Shown here: in pieces, positions 1 through 8,216 of the stretch
How positions within the stretch are numbered: the stretch's first letter is position 1
Layout of the letters: each line of letters begins with the position of its first letter
From: Prevotellaceae bacterium UBA2744
GTDB taxonomy: Bacteria; Bacteroidota; Bacteroidia; Bacteroidales; Bacteroidaceae
Assembly (NCBI GenBank): GCA_002353575.1
Contig: DEJQ01000027.1
Coordinates: 7,637 to 71,636 of the forward strand
Length of the DNA: 64,000 nt
Direction of reading: 5' to 3'
The notes under the pieces: generated by a model
The model's database searches: none
What the model saw: the letters and a program-made list of their open reading frames with translations, nothing else
What the model was told of the DNA's origin: nothing
Program-made: the position numbers and the translations under genes

Positions 1-369
1 GTGCTGCAAGTGTATGACTGGGCAACAGAGATGCGCAATCGAGGGGAGTGTGTGGTCAGCGGTTTCAGTAGCAAGTTGGAGCAAGACGTGCTTCATTTCC
101 TCTTGAAAGGCAGTCAGCCCATTATCATTGTGCTTGCACGAAAGATGTATAAGGTTATTCCTGACGAACTAAAAGAGCCGTTGGCTCAGAACCGTCTATT
201 GATAATCTCCGTTAGTACTGCCATCCGCCAGTCAAAGATGACTGCAATGACTAGGAACAGATATGTATGTGAAATGGCAGACAGGATTCTCTTCGTCGGA
301 GTGACCGAACAGAGTAGTTTGTATCCCTATAAAAATGAATATCGCAATAAACTTGAAAAAAGTATATGA
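1..369 (+). CDS. DprA/Smf-like Rossmann-fold protein, C-terminal part (5' end outside window)
   Basis: The frame is open from base 1, so the start is probably upstream and only 122 residues are visible. The segment VVSGFSSKLEQDV followed by PIIIVLARKMY and a late SSLYP matches my memory of small DprA/Smf-like SLOG-fold proteins of Bacteroidales, in which a Gly-containing loop binds a nucleotide or single-stranded DNA. True DprA loads RecA on incoming DNA; whether this short relative does so is unknown. It sits at the edge of a patch of broken defence-type genes. The GTG at base 1 could be a start by chance, but typical relatives have more residues before the GFSS loop. Family assignment is moderate. 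Confidence 0.55.
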   Translation: MLQVYDWATEMRNRGECVVSGFSSKLEQDVLHFLLKGSQPIIIVLARKMYKVIPDELKEPLAQNRLLIISVSTAIRQSKMTAMTRNRYVCEMADRILFVGVTEQSSLYPYKNEYRNKLEKSI

Positions 370-451
370 ATCATGAATCATGGGACAGGTACTTGATTCA
401 TAAATATGAGGTGTAAAATCCCACAAAATTGATTAACTTTGCAAGCGAAAT

Positions 452-842
452 ATGAAGATGGACGAAAAAACAATAAGAGAGACATTGCTAAAAGGCGAAC
501 GAGTGACGCTGGAGCAATGGAAGTATGATGATCCCCGCTGTATCCAGGCACGTGCTTTCTGCAAGGCTCATCTTGACTCTGCTGTCTATCGGGAGAAAAA
601 TCAAGGACCGTTCCGACGAGACCATCGCCAACATCGCCATCACGCTTATTCATCAGTGTGATGTACTTATTAGAGGTCTCATAGAATGGAAGAAGCGAGA
701 CTTCAAGGAGAGGGGCGGCATCAAAGAGGAGATGTACCGGGCCAGGAGAGAGTGGCAGCAGAGAAACGGGTATAATGGGCAATATGGGACTAATGGGCAA
801 CCGCCCAATAACCCCATTAAGCCCAACAGCCCTAAAGAGTAA
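452..842 (+). pseudogene. Chimeric remnant: AlbA_2-type N-terminus joined to four-helix-bundle suffix domain, frameshifted
   Basis: Frame one begins at 452 with MKMDEKTIRETLLKGERVTLE, which resembles the first residues of AlbA_2-domain (ATP-binding regulator-like) proteins. It then jumps at once to QWKYDDPRC, typical of the suffix domain of four-helix-bundle suffix proteins (TIGR04258). At about 594-600 the frame is lost: the rest of the suffix domain (IKDRSDETIANIAITLIHQ onward, ending at 842) is in another frame. Removing one A from the A5 run there restores one frame. So this looks like two genes fused by deletion and then broken by a one-base insertion. A TAACTTTGC promoter -7 box lies at 434-442, which would fit the original AlbA_2 gene. 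No function is expected. Confidence 0.6.
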
Positions 843-919
843 GTTACTGCTTAACTCTCAGGAGTTAGTGGTTAACTATAATACACTTTGTGTTTAACTC
901 GAAAAGAAACTTTTTTGCA

Positions 920-1570
920 ATGAACAACGAGATACAATTTATATTATACCAGTTGCCTGATGAGGAAGGCAGGGTACAGGTGGTGATAAAGGATGAGACG
1001 ATATGGGCTACGCAGAAAGCGATGGCACAGTTATTTGGTGTGGGTGTGCCCGCCATCAGCAAACATCTGGCCCACATATTTGAGGAGGGAGAACTGGACA
1101 AGGATATGGTTGTTGCAAAATTTGCAACCACCACTCAACACGGTGCAATTGAGGGGAAAACACAAAGTCACATGGTTGACTTTTACAACCTCGATATGAT
1201 TATCAGCGTTGGCTATCGTGTTTCTTATCGGGGTGTTCAGTTCCGTATGTGGGCTACAAAGGTCTTGAAAGAATACATCGTAAAAGGATTTGCCCTGAAC
1301 GATGACCTTTTGAAAAGGGCTGGTGGTGGCAATTACTTCGATTTTCTGCGTATATCTCGCAAGGACATCCTGACACATGCCGGACGCATTTCCGCACAAC
1401 TCGCCAAGGCAAAGGCTGATTCTGAATATGACAAGTTCAAAGAGCGGACAAAGAACGAACTGACAGCTATTGAGATACATTTCATAGAACAATATCACTC
1501 TCAACCTCGTCCGTTGCTTTTGTATTCAACAGGGCATCTTCAAGCCCAATCCCATTATTCAAATTCTTAA
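920..1570 (+). pseudogene. RhuM-family protein with internal deletion and foreign tail
   Basis: The first ~140 residues (start ATG 920; an in-frame ATG at 890 lacks family support) match the RhuM family, a Fic-related group found in mobile and defence regions: IWATQKAMAQLFGV, then VDFYNLDMIISVGYRV and FRMWATKVLKEYI. The usual central region after NYFD is missing; the frame goes straight from about residue 140 into a RhuM C-terminus (ILTHAGRISAQLAKAKA then EYDKFKERTKNEL). About 100 residues appear to have been deleted in frame. The last ~22 residues are not RhuM: they are the antisense of the SIR2 fragment that meets this gene tail to tail. It could still be translated, but the normal fold is unlikely. 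Confidence 0.65.
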
Positions 1571-1760
1571 TAAATTCATTTACAGCTTTCGTAGAGTCTG
1601 GATTTGCGTATGTGTGGGAACTAAAAAAAAGCTTCAGCGCAGTTGCAAGAGAGTCCATTCCAGGGATATGATAGGGCACGGAAGCGCCACTACCTATCAC
1701 CAAAACGGGATTATTGGAAACGACATTTTGTATTTCTGTAAAAATCTGATCCTTTGTCAT
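1482..1760 (-). pseudogene. SIR2-like domain protein, N-terminal fragment
   Basis: The 92-residue frame contains VLVIGSGASVPYHIPGMDSL, the nucleotide-binding loop of SIR2-like (SIR2_2) proteins, many of which cleave NAD+ in anti-phage systems. Family members usually have several hundred residues; this one stops where it runs into the RhuM gene coming from the other side. The start ATG at 1760 is followed by an ordinary N-terminus, so the 5' part is intact and the 3' part was lost. It lies 14 bp downstream of the AbiEii-like toxin gene on the same strand and may be co-transcribed with it. Too little remains to assign it to a named defence system. Confidence 0.6.
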
Positions 1761-1774
1761 CGTTATAAAAATTT

Positions 1775-2797
1775 TTATTCAATATGCCTTACCCTTTCTT
1801 GCAACTCAGCCATCCTCTGCATCAGTTCTTCGAACTCTAATGACTGACCATAGATGAAAAAGCGTCGCATGTCTGCATAGTCTGTCTTCCATGCTTCCAT
1901 CGCTTGCTCTGGTATCATAAAATTGATGGTTGCGGGATTATGAAGGTCATAATTCACATATTTCAAAGCATAGTATGCTCTGCGATGGTCCACTATGGCC
2001 TCATTAAGCCTATGATTAGCCAGTGCTTCCTTTCCATATTCGGTATCCATCAGTTTCTCCAAATCGTACAGATGGCGAGACATACGCACACTTCTTGGCT
2101 TTCCCTTTTGAAACTCCTCGGCCAACAAGAACAGTTTTTCTAAGAAGGTTCGGGTAGGAACAACTGTTCTTATCTTGCAATTGGCATCTGCGTCTTCCTC
2201 TTCAAAAATCTCGCCAATTAACGAGTGGATTTGACGTTCCTCTGTTGGCTCGTCCATGGAGAGGCAGCTAATCTCAATCTTCACACGCGGAGGAATGTAA
2301 CTGATAGTATCTTCAACGATGGACGGATAATGTAGCAGTAGGACCGTAGGATCTTTGTCCGAGTCTATCGGTTTCCATTCACCGTTTTTGTCCTGCACTT
2401 GGGTGATATTCTCAATGGTATACCCAGTAATACCCATGCTCTTCAATTGCTCATCAAGTTGTGCAACAAGAGTCTCTTGAATATACTTACGTGCCAACTT
2501 CTTCAGCTTATCTCGCTGGCTTTTGTTTGTTTTCTCTACGCCAAAGAATGAGTGACTGATGGCCAAGTCTATGTCTTCAGAAAAACGTTCGATAATGTTG
2601 AAACCTTTTGAAAGCGATGTGCCACCCTTGAATATTAGCGAATCACGGCAATCCGTTTGAAATAATGCCTTTAGAGTGACTGTTACCCACCAGTCCTTTT
2701 CGATTGCTACTTGATTGATACCCGGATGTGTGGCTTCCGTCTGTTGCAGCATGGCAAGACGGTCAACAAACTCATTATTTAACCAAAGTTTTCCCAT
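1775..2797 (-). CDS. AbiEii-type nucleotidyltransferase toxin
   Basis: This 340-residue protein has the AbiEii / type IV toxin nucleotidyltransferase signature: LIFKGGTSLSKGF (GGTSLSK at residues 58-64) followed by RFSEDIDLAI (SEDIDLA, 73-79), which carry the NTP-binding Gly-Ser and the metal-binding Asp pair. In known AbiE systems the toxin blocks growth after phage infection and is held in check by the AbiEi protein. Here the predicted partner is directly upstream, 5 bp away, in the usual antitoxin-toxin order. Length and motifs look complete, unlike the neighbouring wrecked genes. Family is clear; phage-defence activity is inferred. Confidence 0.85.
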   Translation of the reverse strand: MGKLWLNNEFVDRLAMLQQTEATHPGINQVAIEKDWWVTVTLKALFQTDCRDSLIFKGGTSLSKGFNIIERFSEDIDLAISHSFFGVEKTNKSQRDKLKKLARKYIQETLVAQLDEQLKSMGITGYTIENITQVQDKNGEWKPIDSDKDPTVLLLHYPSIVEDTISYIPPRVKIEISCLSMDEPTEERQIHSLIGEIFEEEDADANCKIRTVVPTRTFLEKLFLLAEEFQKGKPRSVRMSRHLYDLEKLMDTEYGKEALANHRLNEAIVDHRRAYYALKYVNYDLHNPATINFMIPEQAMEAWKTDYADMRRFFIYGQSLEFEELMQRMAELQERVRHIE

Positions 2798-2802
2798 TGT
2801 CT

Positions 2803-3414
2803 TTATTCTGTTTTAAGCATCGGTTTTACAATACGTTTCATCCATGCAGGCATCATACCCACGTCTCTCTTCAAAGATTCCTTATCTGGTTCTTTTGAGA
2901 TTAGTGAACTTATCGTCTGTAATTCATCTTTGTCTATATTCTCTCGCTTTAATACCCTAAGAGCTTGCACCAATAAGGCTACAAGACGTGTCTCATAGCA
3001 AAAGTTCTTGGGGACACCGCGTTTTAGAGTTACCTGACAATTAGCAAGTTTTATGGTTCTCTCGCTGCCTGTAGTCAAATAAGTATAATTCATCGGAACC
3101 TGTGTAGATAGTCCCAGTACATTTAACGCTGTCATACCCGAAGGTAACACTAGGGCATTATCACGGGTTGCAATAGCCTGTACCACCTTATCGACAGTAG
3201 GAAGTACAGCTCCGAATCGGCTTTTTCGAGGTTTGGCATAAATGCCTTGTGCAATCTTGGTCAGAACACCCTCATTAGCAAGTTCAGACAAGGTGCCACC
3301 CACAAATTCAGCGTGATACTCTGGAAAATCAGAGCGGAACAGAATGCAATCTTCAGGCATCGCCTCTATGCGTTGCCTTAAGGTATTGCTGTCTATAGAA
3401 TGTCCATTTATCAT
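2803..3414 (-). CDS. AbiEi-like antitoxin (DUF6088 family)
   Basis: The product has 203 residues from the ATG at 3414. That start is preferred over the longer frame from 3489 because an AAAGGTGGT ribosome site lies just before it and a CATCTTTGC promoter-like -7 box sits inside the extra 5' stretch (3447-3455). The N-terminus (LRQRIEAMPED, then LSELANEGVLTKIAQGIYAKP) is the winged-helix start of AbiEi/DUF6088 proteins, which bind their own promoter and neutralise the partner toxin. It is followed after 5 bp by the AbiEii-type toxin gene, so the two form a two-gene operon. Autoregulation is expected from the family, not shown here. Confidence 0.8.
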   Translation of the reverse strand: MINGHSIDSNTLRQRIEAMPEDCILFRSDFPEYHAEFVGGTLSELANEGVLTKIAQGIYAKPRKSRFGAVLPTVDKVVQAIATRDNALVLPSGMTALNVLGLSTQVPMNYTYLTTGSERTIKLANCQVTLKRGVPKNFCYETRLVALLVQALRVLKRENIDKDELQTISSLISKEPDKESLKRDVGMMPAWMKRIVKPMLKTE

Positions 3415-3516
3415 ACCACCTTTGAAATTTTGATAATTTTTCAAGTGCAAAGATGGCAAAAATCTGGCTTTATCCGCATGATTTCTCAAAAAAAAGTTGC
3501 TGGAAGACGCAAAAAA

Positions 3517-3615
3517 GTGCCGATTCCGTAAAATATTACGGAAAGTTGAGTGGTTTTATGCTCTGATGATGCTGTTAGGAATCAGCAGGTTACTGAAAAA
3601 AACGCGAATCGGCAC
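3517..3615. repeat. Inverted repeat flanking about 79 bp, with an inner hairpin
   Basis: GTGCCGATTC at 3517-3526 is repeated in inverse orientation as GAATCGGCAC at 3606-3615. Just inside the left arm is a short hairpin, CCGTAA-AATA-TTACGG (3526-3541). The stretch lies between the divergent AbiE promoter side and a broken small gene. No transposase or coding frame of note is inside. It may be a small non-autonomous element or a regulatory structure; neither is proven. Confidence 0.4.
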
Positions 3616-3740
3616 AAGTTTTCCTCTGTACCTACGGCCGATGTTGACTTCAAATCTGCTCAAACGCAGACAAAATAGACACATTTCAGCAGATTTCATG
3701 ATTGGAACTTGCTCAAGCGGGTTGTTTTTATTATCTTTGC

Positions 3741-3973
3741 ATGAGACAATACAAAATACCAAAATCCTTGAACGGTCTTTTGGAAGAAGTTGGATTCAAC
3801 AGCAATGCAGGTGTGATGTCGTTCAAAGACACAGCTGATGGTGAGCCTGCCACGTATATAGCATTTGACGACTTCACTTGTATTACGACATTAGTACAAA
3901 GGAATTGATGGCAGAACATCAAATCGAAGTCGTTAACCGGATGTTGTGTAGAAAGCTTAAAAATGCGCTGTAA
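3741..3973 (+). pseudogene. Small unknown gene, one-base frameshift
   Basis: An open frame from 3741 reads MRQYKIPKSLNGLLEEVGF and continues to GEPATYIAFDDF, then becomes meaningless. Shifting frame at about 3875-3881 gives a sensible continuation, LYYDISTKELMAEHQIEVV, ending NRMLCRKLKNAL at the stop 3971-3973. Loss of one base in a former DDFHLYY-like stretch explains it. The original product would have had about 77 residues. I do not recognise the family. A TATCTTTGC promoter -7 box is at 3732-3740, touching the ATG, so the start may lie elsewhere. It belongs to the decayed accessory patch. Confidence 0.45.
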
Positions 3974-4144
3974 CGAACTTTGCATCTTGATTCGAGGGGT
4001 TGTCGATTCGGAAATGAAAATGCAGTAGAGAGGATATTTGAGGGTGTTTTTAGGTTTTTTAATATTATGGATGCTTGGAGATTTTATGATTTTGTCGTAA
4101 TTTTGCGCTGTATTTGAATTTTTAAGCTAAAAAGAACCTATTTA

Positions 4145-6754
4145 ATGGACGCTCAAGACAGAATTATCAAAGTTGACATTAACGAGACGATGAAGCAGTC
4201 GTACATCGACTATTCGATGTCGGTCATCGTGGCTCGTGCGCTCCCTGATGTGAGGGACGGATTTAAACCTGTGCATCGAAGAATATTGTTCTCGATGGAC
4301 GAAAACGGTATCACTTCAGACAAGCCTACACGTAAGTGTGCACGTATCGTGGGTGATGTGCTCGGACACTTGCACCCACACGGCGACAGCTCTGTGTATG
4401 GTGCGCTGGTGCGATTGGCTCAGCCCTGGGCTATGCGCTACACACTGGTGGACGGACAGGGTAACTTCGGTTCGGTCGATGGAGACGGCGCTGCCGCTAT
4501 GCGTTACACTGAGGCAAGACTGTCGAAGATTGGTGAGTCGATGCTACAGGATATCGACAAGGAAACGGTCGATATGGAGGATAACTTCGATAATTCGGAG
4601 AAGGAACCGACGGTGCTCCCAACCCGTATTCCAAACCTGCTGGTGAACGGCGCCACGGGTATCGCCGTAGGTATGGCTACAAATATCCCGACGCATAATC
4701 TGAGCGAGACTATCGACGGATGTGTGGCTTTCATCGACAATCCGGAGATGACGAGCCTGGAATTGATGCAGTATATAAAGGGACCGGACTTCCCGACGGG
4801 TGGTATCATCTGCGGTATCGACGGCGTGAAGGAGGCTTACGAGACTGGACGCGGACGTATCATCGTGCGCAGTAAGACTGAGATTGAGAGCGACGGCAAC
4901 CACGATAAGATTATCGTTAACGAGATTCCGTACAACGTGAACAAGTCGGAACTCATCAAGAAGATTGCCGAGCTGGTGAACGAGAAAAAAATAGACGGTA
5001 TCAGCAACGTGAACGATGAGTCGGACCGCGAGGGTATGCGTATCGTAATTGACGTGAAACGCGAGGCTAACGCAAATGTCATCCTGAATAAATTATATAA
5101 GATGACAGAACTGCAGTCGAGTTTCCCGGTGAACTGCATCGCTATCGTGAACAAGAGACCGAAGCAGCTGTCACTGCGCGACTGCATAAAGTGTTTCGTA
5201 GATCACAGACATGAGGTGACCATCCGACGCACAGAGTTTGACAAACGCAAGGCTGAGGCAAGAGCACACATACTGGAAGGACTGATCATCGCCTGCGATA
5301 ACATCGACGAGGTGGTACATATCATCCGAGCTTCACGTACGCCAAGCGATGCGCAGAAGGGACTGGAAGAGAGATTCAACCTGGACGAACTGCAGTCGAA
5401 GGCTATCGTAGATATGAGACTGTCGCAGTTGACGGGACTAAGAGTAGAGGAACTGCACGCAGAATATGATGAACTGCAAAAACTGATCAGCTATCTGCAG
5501 CAGATTCTGGACGATCCTGAACTATGCAAGAAGGTGATGAAGGACGACCTGCTGGAGGTGAAGGACAAATTCGGCGATGAGCGCCGCACGATTATCGACT
5601 ACTCTGCAAGCGAGAATTTCAACCCGGAGGATTTCTATCCGAACGTGCCGGTGGTAATCACTGTAAGCCACCTGGGATATATCAAGCGCACTCCGCTGTC
5701 GGATTTCCACGCACAGGGCAGAGGCGGTATAGGCGTGAAGGGCGGTACGACCCGCGACAGCGACTTCATAGAGAATATATACACTGCCTACACACATAAT
5801 ACGCTGCTCTTCTTCACACAGAAGGGACGCTGTTTCTGGATGAAGGGCTATGAGATTCCTGAGGGTGAACGCAACGGAAAGGGACGCGCAATCCAGAACC
5901 TGCTCAACATAGAGAGCGACGATAAGGTAACGGCTATCCTGTGTGTGGCTAAGTTCAACGACCCTGAATATGTGGCATCGCGCAACATCATATTCTGTAC
6001 GAAGATGGGCGTTGTGAAGAAGACCAGTCTGGAAAGCTATTCACGCCCTCGCTCTAATGGTCTTAACGCTATCAATATCAACGATGGAGACCGCGTAATT
6101 GAAGTGTTGCTTACAAATGGAAGCGATGAAATCCTGATTGCAAGCCGAAGCGGTAGGGCAATCCGATTCAACGAACAGACGGTGCGCAATATGGGTAGAA
6201 ATGCTACTGGTGTGCGTGCAATAAGGCTGAACGATGACGGCGACGACGAGGTGGTAGGCATGATATCTATCCGCAAGCCGGAAGGATTTGACGAGGCAAT
6301 GGCTGAACTGGATAAGATTGAGAACGAAGAGGAGCGCGAGGCTGCACTGGAGCAGAAAAGGGCAGAGTGGGGCGATATGCCTACTATTCTGGTTCTCTCG
6401 GAGAAGGGAGTCGGCAAGCGTTCGGCTTTGGATACATACCGCATTACGAACCGTAACGGTAAGGGCGTGAAGACTATTGCCGTGACGGAGAAGACCGGTA
6501 AGCTCATAGCTATAAAGAAGGTTATGCTCGACCAGGATATCATGATTATCAACAAGTCGGGTATCACCATCCGCATCGCAGTGGCTGACATCAAGCAGTC
6601 GGGACGACTTACCCAGGGTGTGAAGATTATCGATATCCAAAAGCGCAATGACGTGATCTCCAGTGTCTGCGTAGTGGAACATCAGGATGAGGAAGAGATC
6701 AGCGATGTCGAAAATGAGAACGTTAACGATGACGGCAACAATACTATTGCCTAA
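4145..6754 (+). CDS. gyrA: DNA gyrase subunit A
   Basis: This is the breakage-reunion subunit of DNA gyrase, which with GyrB introduces negative supercoils. The 869 residues begin with the family N-terminus (DYSMSVIVARALPDVRDGFKP). The catalytic tyrosine is Y121 in AAMRYTEARL. The quinolone-resistance region reads HPHGDSSVYGALVRL, with Ser82 at the E. coli Ser83 position and Gly86 at the Asp87 position. The C-terminal beta-propeller has a diverged GyrA box (QGRGGIG near residue 530, against the usual QRRGGKG). The protein ends in an acidic tail rich in Asp, Glu and Asn. It could in principle be ParC, but overall order and tail fit GyrA. The next gene starts 37 bp after its stop and may share its transcript. 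Confidence 0.95.
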   Translation: MDAQDRIIKVDINETMKQSYIDYSMSVIVARALPDVRDGFKPVHRRILFSMDENGITSDKPTRKCARIVGDVLGHLHPHGDSSVYGALVRLAQPWAMRYTLVDGQGNFGSVDGDGAAAMRYTEARLSKIGESMLQDIDKETVDMEDNFDNSEKEPTVLPTRIPNLLVNGATGIAVGMATNIPTHNLSETIDGCVAFIDNPEMTSLELMQYIKGPDFPTGGIICGIDGVKEAYETGRGRIIVRSKTEIESDGNHDKIIVNEIPYNVNKSELIKKIAELVNEKKIDGISNVNDESDREGMRIVIDVKREANANVILNKLYKMTELQSSFPVNCIAIVNKRPKQLSLRDCIKCFVDHRHEVTIRRTEFDKRKAEARAHILEGLIIACDNIDEVVHIIRASRTPSDAQKGLEERFNLDELQSKAIVDMRLSQLTGLRVEELHAEYDELQKLISYLQQILDDPELCKKVMKDDLLEVKDKFGDERRTIIDYSASENFNPEDFYPNVPVVITVSHLGYIKRTPLSDFHAQGRGGIGVKGGTTRDSDFIENIYTAYTHNTLLFFTQKGRCFWMKGYEIPEGERNGKGRAIQNLLNIESDDKVTAILCVAKFNDPEYVASRNIIFCTKMGVVKKTSLESYSRPRSNGLNAININDGDRVIEVLLTNGSDEILIASRSGRAIRFNEQTVRNMGRNATGVRAIRLNDDGDDEVVGMISIRKPEGFDEAMAELDKIENEEEREAALEQKRAEWGDMPTILVLSEKGVGKRSALDTYRITNRNGKGVKTIAVTEKTGKLIAIKKVMLDQDIMIINKSGITIRIAVADIKQSGRLTQGVKIIDIQKRNDVISSVCVVEHQDEEEISDVENENVNDDGNNTIA

Positions 6755-6791
6755 AACGATTGTTTACATTACCAACAACCTAAAAATATTA

Positions 6792-8012
6792 ATGATCATG
6801 AAGAAATTGCTGATTGCATGTGCACTGTTGGCTGCAATGACGGCTAATGCACAAAAACCTCTGAACAACAAGAGTCAGATGAACAAGGCCGAATCTACTA
6901 TGCAGGAGGCCATGAAAGACCCTAAGAACATCAACTATGAGAAGTTGGCAGAAGCTGAGGAACTCATCAGTTCGTGTATGAAGGAAGGTGTGGCTAAGGA
7001 TATGCCTAAGACTTGGTTCGTAGCCGGCCGTATCGAGACTATCAAGATGAACAAGATGCTGACCGACCGCGTGGCTAACGACGGAAAGATGGACTACGAT
7101 GCTTTCTTCGAGAATCAGGACAAGATCGTCAAGTACTTCTCAGAGTGTGACCGTCTGGAACACACTCCGGATGCAAAGGGCAAAATGCCAAAGGAAGAGT
7201 ATCGTCCGCAGATTCAGCAGACTGCAAAGCAGTGTCGTGCTAACCTGCGCATTGCCGGAGGTCAGAATGCAACCAAGGACCCGGAGAAGGCTATCTACTA
7301 CATCAACGCATATAAGGAAAGTGCAGGAAATACTATCTTTGCTGGTATGGAAGATGTGAAACTGGAGAACGACCCCGAAATGCCTGATGTAGCTTACTAT
7401 CTGGCTACTGCCCTGAGAAAGAAGGGAGATATGGACGGCTATGCTGCCGCTCTGCAGGATGCCCTGAAGTCGAAGCAGTATGGCAAAGGCGCACTCGGCG
7501 AACTCGCTACATACTACACTCAGAAGGGCGACAAGGCCAACGCTCTGAAGTGCTACAAGGAAGGTTTTGACAAGTATCCGGATGAACCAATCTTCGGACG
7601 TATGCTGATGTCGAGCCAGTTCAATGCCGAGGACTATGAAGGCTGTATGCAGACTGTAGAGAAGATGAAGGCTCAGTTCCCGGATGATGACGTGGCTTAC
7701 AGCATCGAGGGACATATCAACTTCAAGAACAAGAAGTATGCTGAGGCAAAGGCTGCCTACAAGACTGCGTATGAAAAGAACCCAGAGGCAACCAACAATC
7801 TGCAAGGCGCTGCCCAGGCTGCCTGGATGCAGTTGAGTACTGACAACAAGAACAAGGAGCTGCTGAAGGAGACTCTCGAACTGTACAAGCAATTTGAGGC
7901 TGCTGCACCAGACCAGGGTTCTGTATGGGGAGAGGCTCTGTATATCCTATATACTAATTCTCAGCAACCTAATCAGGCTAAGGCTTACAAGAAGTACTAC
8001 TCTGGTAAGTAA
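6792..8012 (+). CDS. Exported tetratricopeptide-repeat protein
   Basis: The start is placed at 6792 (or 6798), because MKKLLIACALLAAMTANAQ is a clear signal peptide with the Ala-Gln cleavage site common in Bacteroidetes; the longer upstream frame overlaps gyrA. The mature part of about 385 residues is made of TPR-like helical pairs (for example ELATYYTQKGDKANALKCY and AEAKAAYKTAYEKNPEA). Such proteins serve as periplasmic or outer-membrane scaffolds; the partner is unknown. The gene follows gyrA closely and ends at a strong terminator at 8042-8072. Confidence 0.8.
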   Translation: MIMKKLLIACALLAAMTANAQKPLNNKSQMNKAESTMQEAMKDPKNINYEKLAEAEELISSCMKEGVAKDMPKTWFVAGRIETIKMNKMLTDRVANDGKMDYDAFFENQDKIVKYFSECDRLEHTPDAKGKMPKEEYRPQIQQTAKQCRANLRIAGGQNATKDPEKAIYYINAYKESAGNTIFAGMEDVKLENDPEMPDVAYYLATALRKKGDMDGYAAALQDALKSKQYGKGALGELATYYTQKGDKANALKCYKEGFDKYPDEPIFGRMLMSSQFNAEDYEGCMQTVEKMKAQFPDDDVAYSIEGHINFKNKKYAEAKAAYKTAYEKNPEATNNLQGAAQAAWMQLSTDNKNKELLKETLELYKQFEAAAPDQGSVWGEALYILYTNSQQPNQAKAYKKYYSGK

Positions 8013-8041
8013 TTCTATAATTGATAATAAACAATAGAAGG

Positions 8042-8072
8042 TCGGAAGAGGACAATCCTCTTCCGATTTTTT
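8042..8072 (+). terminator. Rho-independent terminator after the TPR gene
   Basis: An 11-bp perfect stem, TCGGAAGAGGA / TCCTCTTCCGA, closes a CAA loop and is followed by six T. It ends the gyrA-TPR transcript. Confidence 0.9.
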
Positions 8073-8099
8073 ATGTTATGAGGGCAGAGTGGGGCGATT

Positions 8100-8130
8100 T
8101 TTGAATTATTTTTCGCGTACATTATATTTG
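8100..8130 (+). promoter_or_regulatory. Bacteroidetes-type promoter for the hemerythrin-LuxR gene
   Basis: TTTG at 8100-8103 and TATATTTG at 8123-8130 are separated by exactly 19 bp, the Bacteroidetes -33/-7 consensus. The leader to the ATG at 8217 is about 80 bp. Confidence 0.75.
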
Positions 8131-8216
8131 TTACAACCAAAATGTGTATCTTCGCATCGAAAATATTTTTGGTTTACGTAATTCTCCGATTGTTGAACAA
8201 ATAAATCCGGAGGGTT

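Noticed and set aside
1..4140. The accessory patch as a complete anti-phage island
   Set aside because: Only the AbiE pair is intact; the SIR2 and RhuM genes are cut and no partner genes of named SIR2 systems are present.
6037..6682. Two long minus-strand frames (203 and 213 residues) inside gyrA
   Set aside because: They lie antisense to a clear gyrA gene, have no recognisable domain or ribosome site, and reflect the codon composition of the real gene.
7140..7892. 250-residue minus-strand frame inside the TPR gene
   Set aside because: Antisense to a gene with a signal peptide and repeats; low-complexity Leu/Val content expected of a reverse reading.
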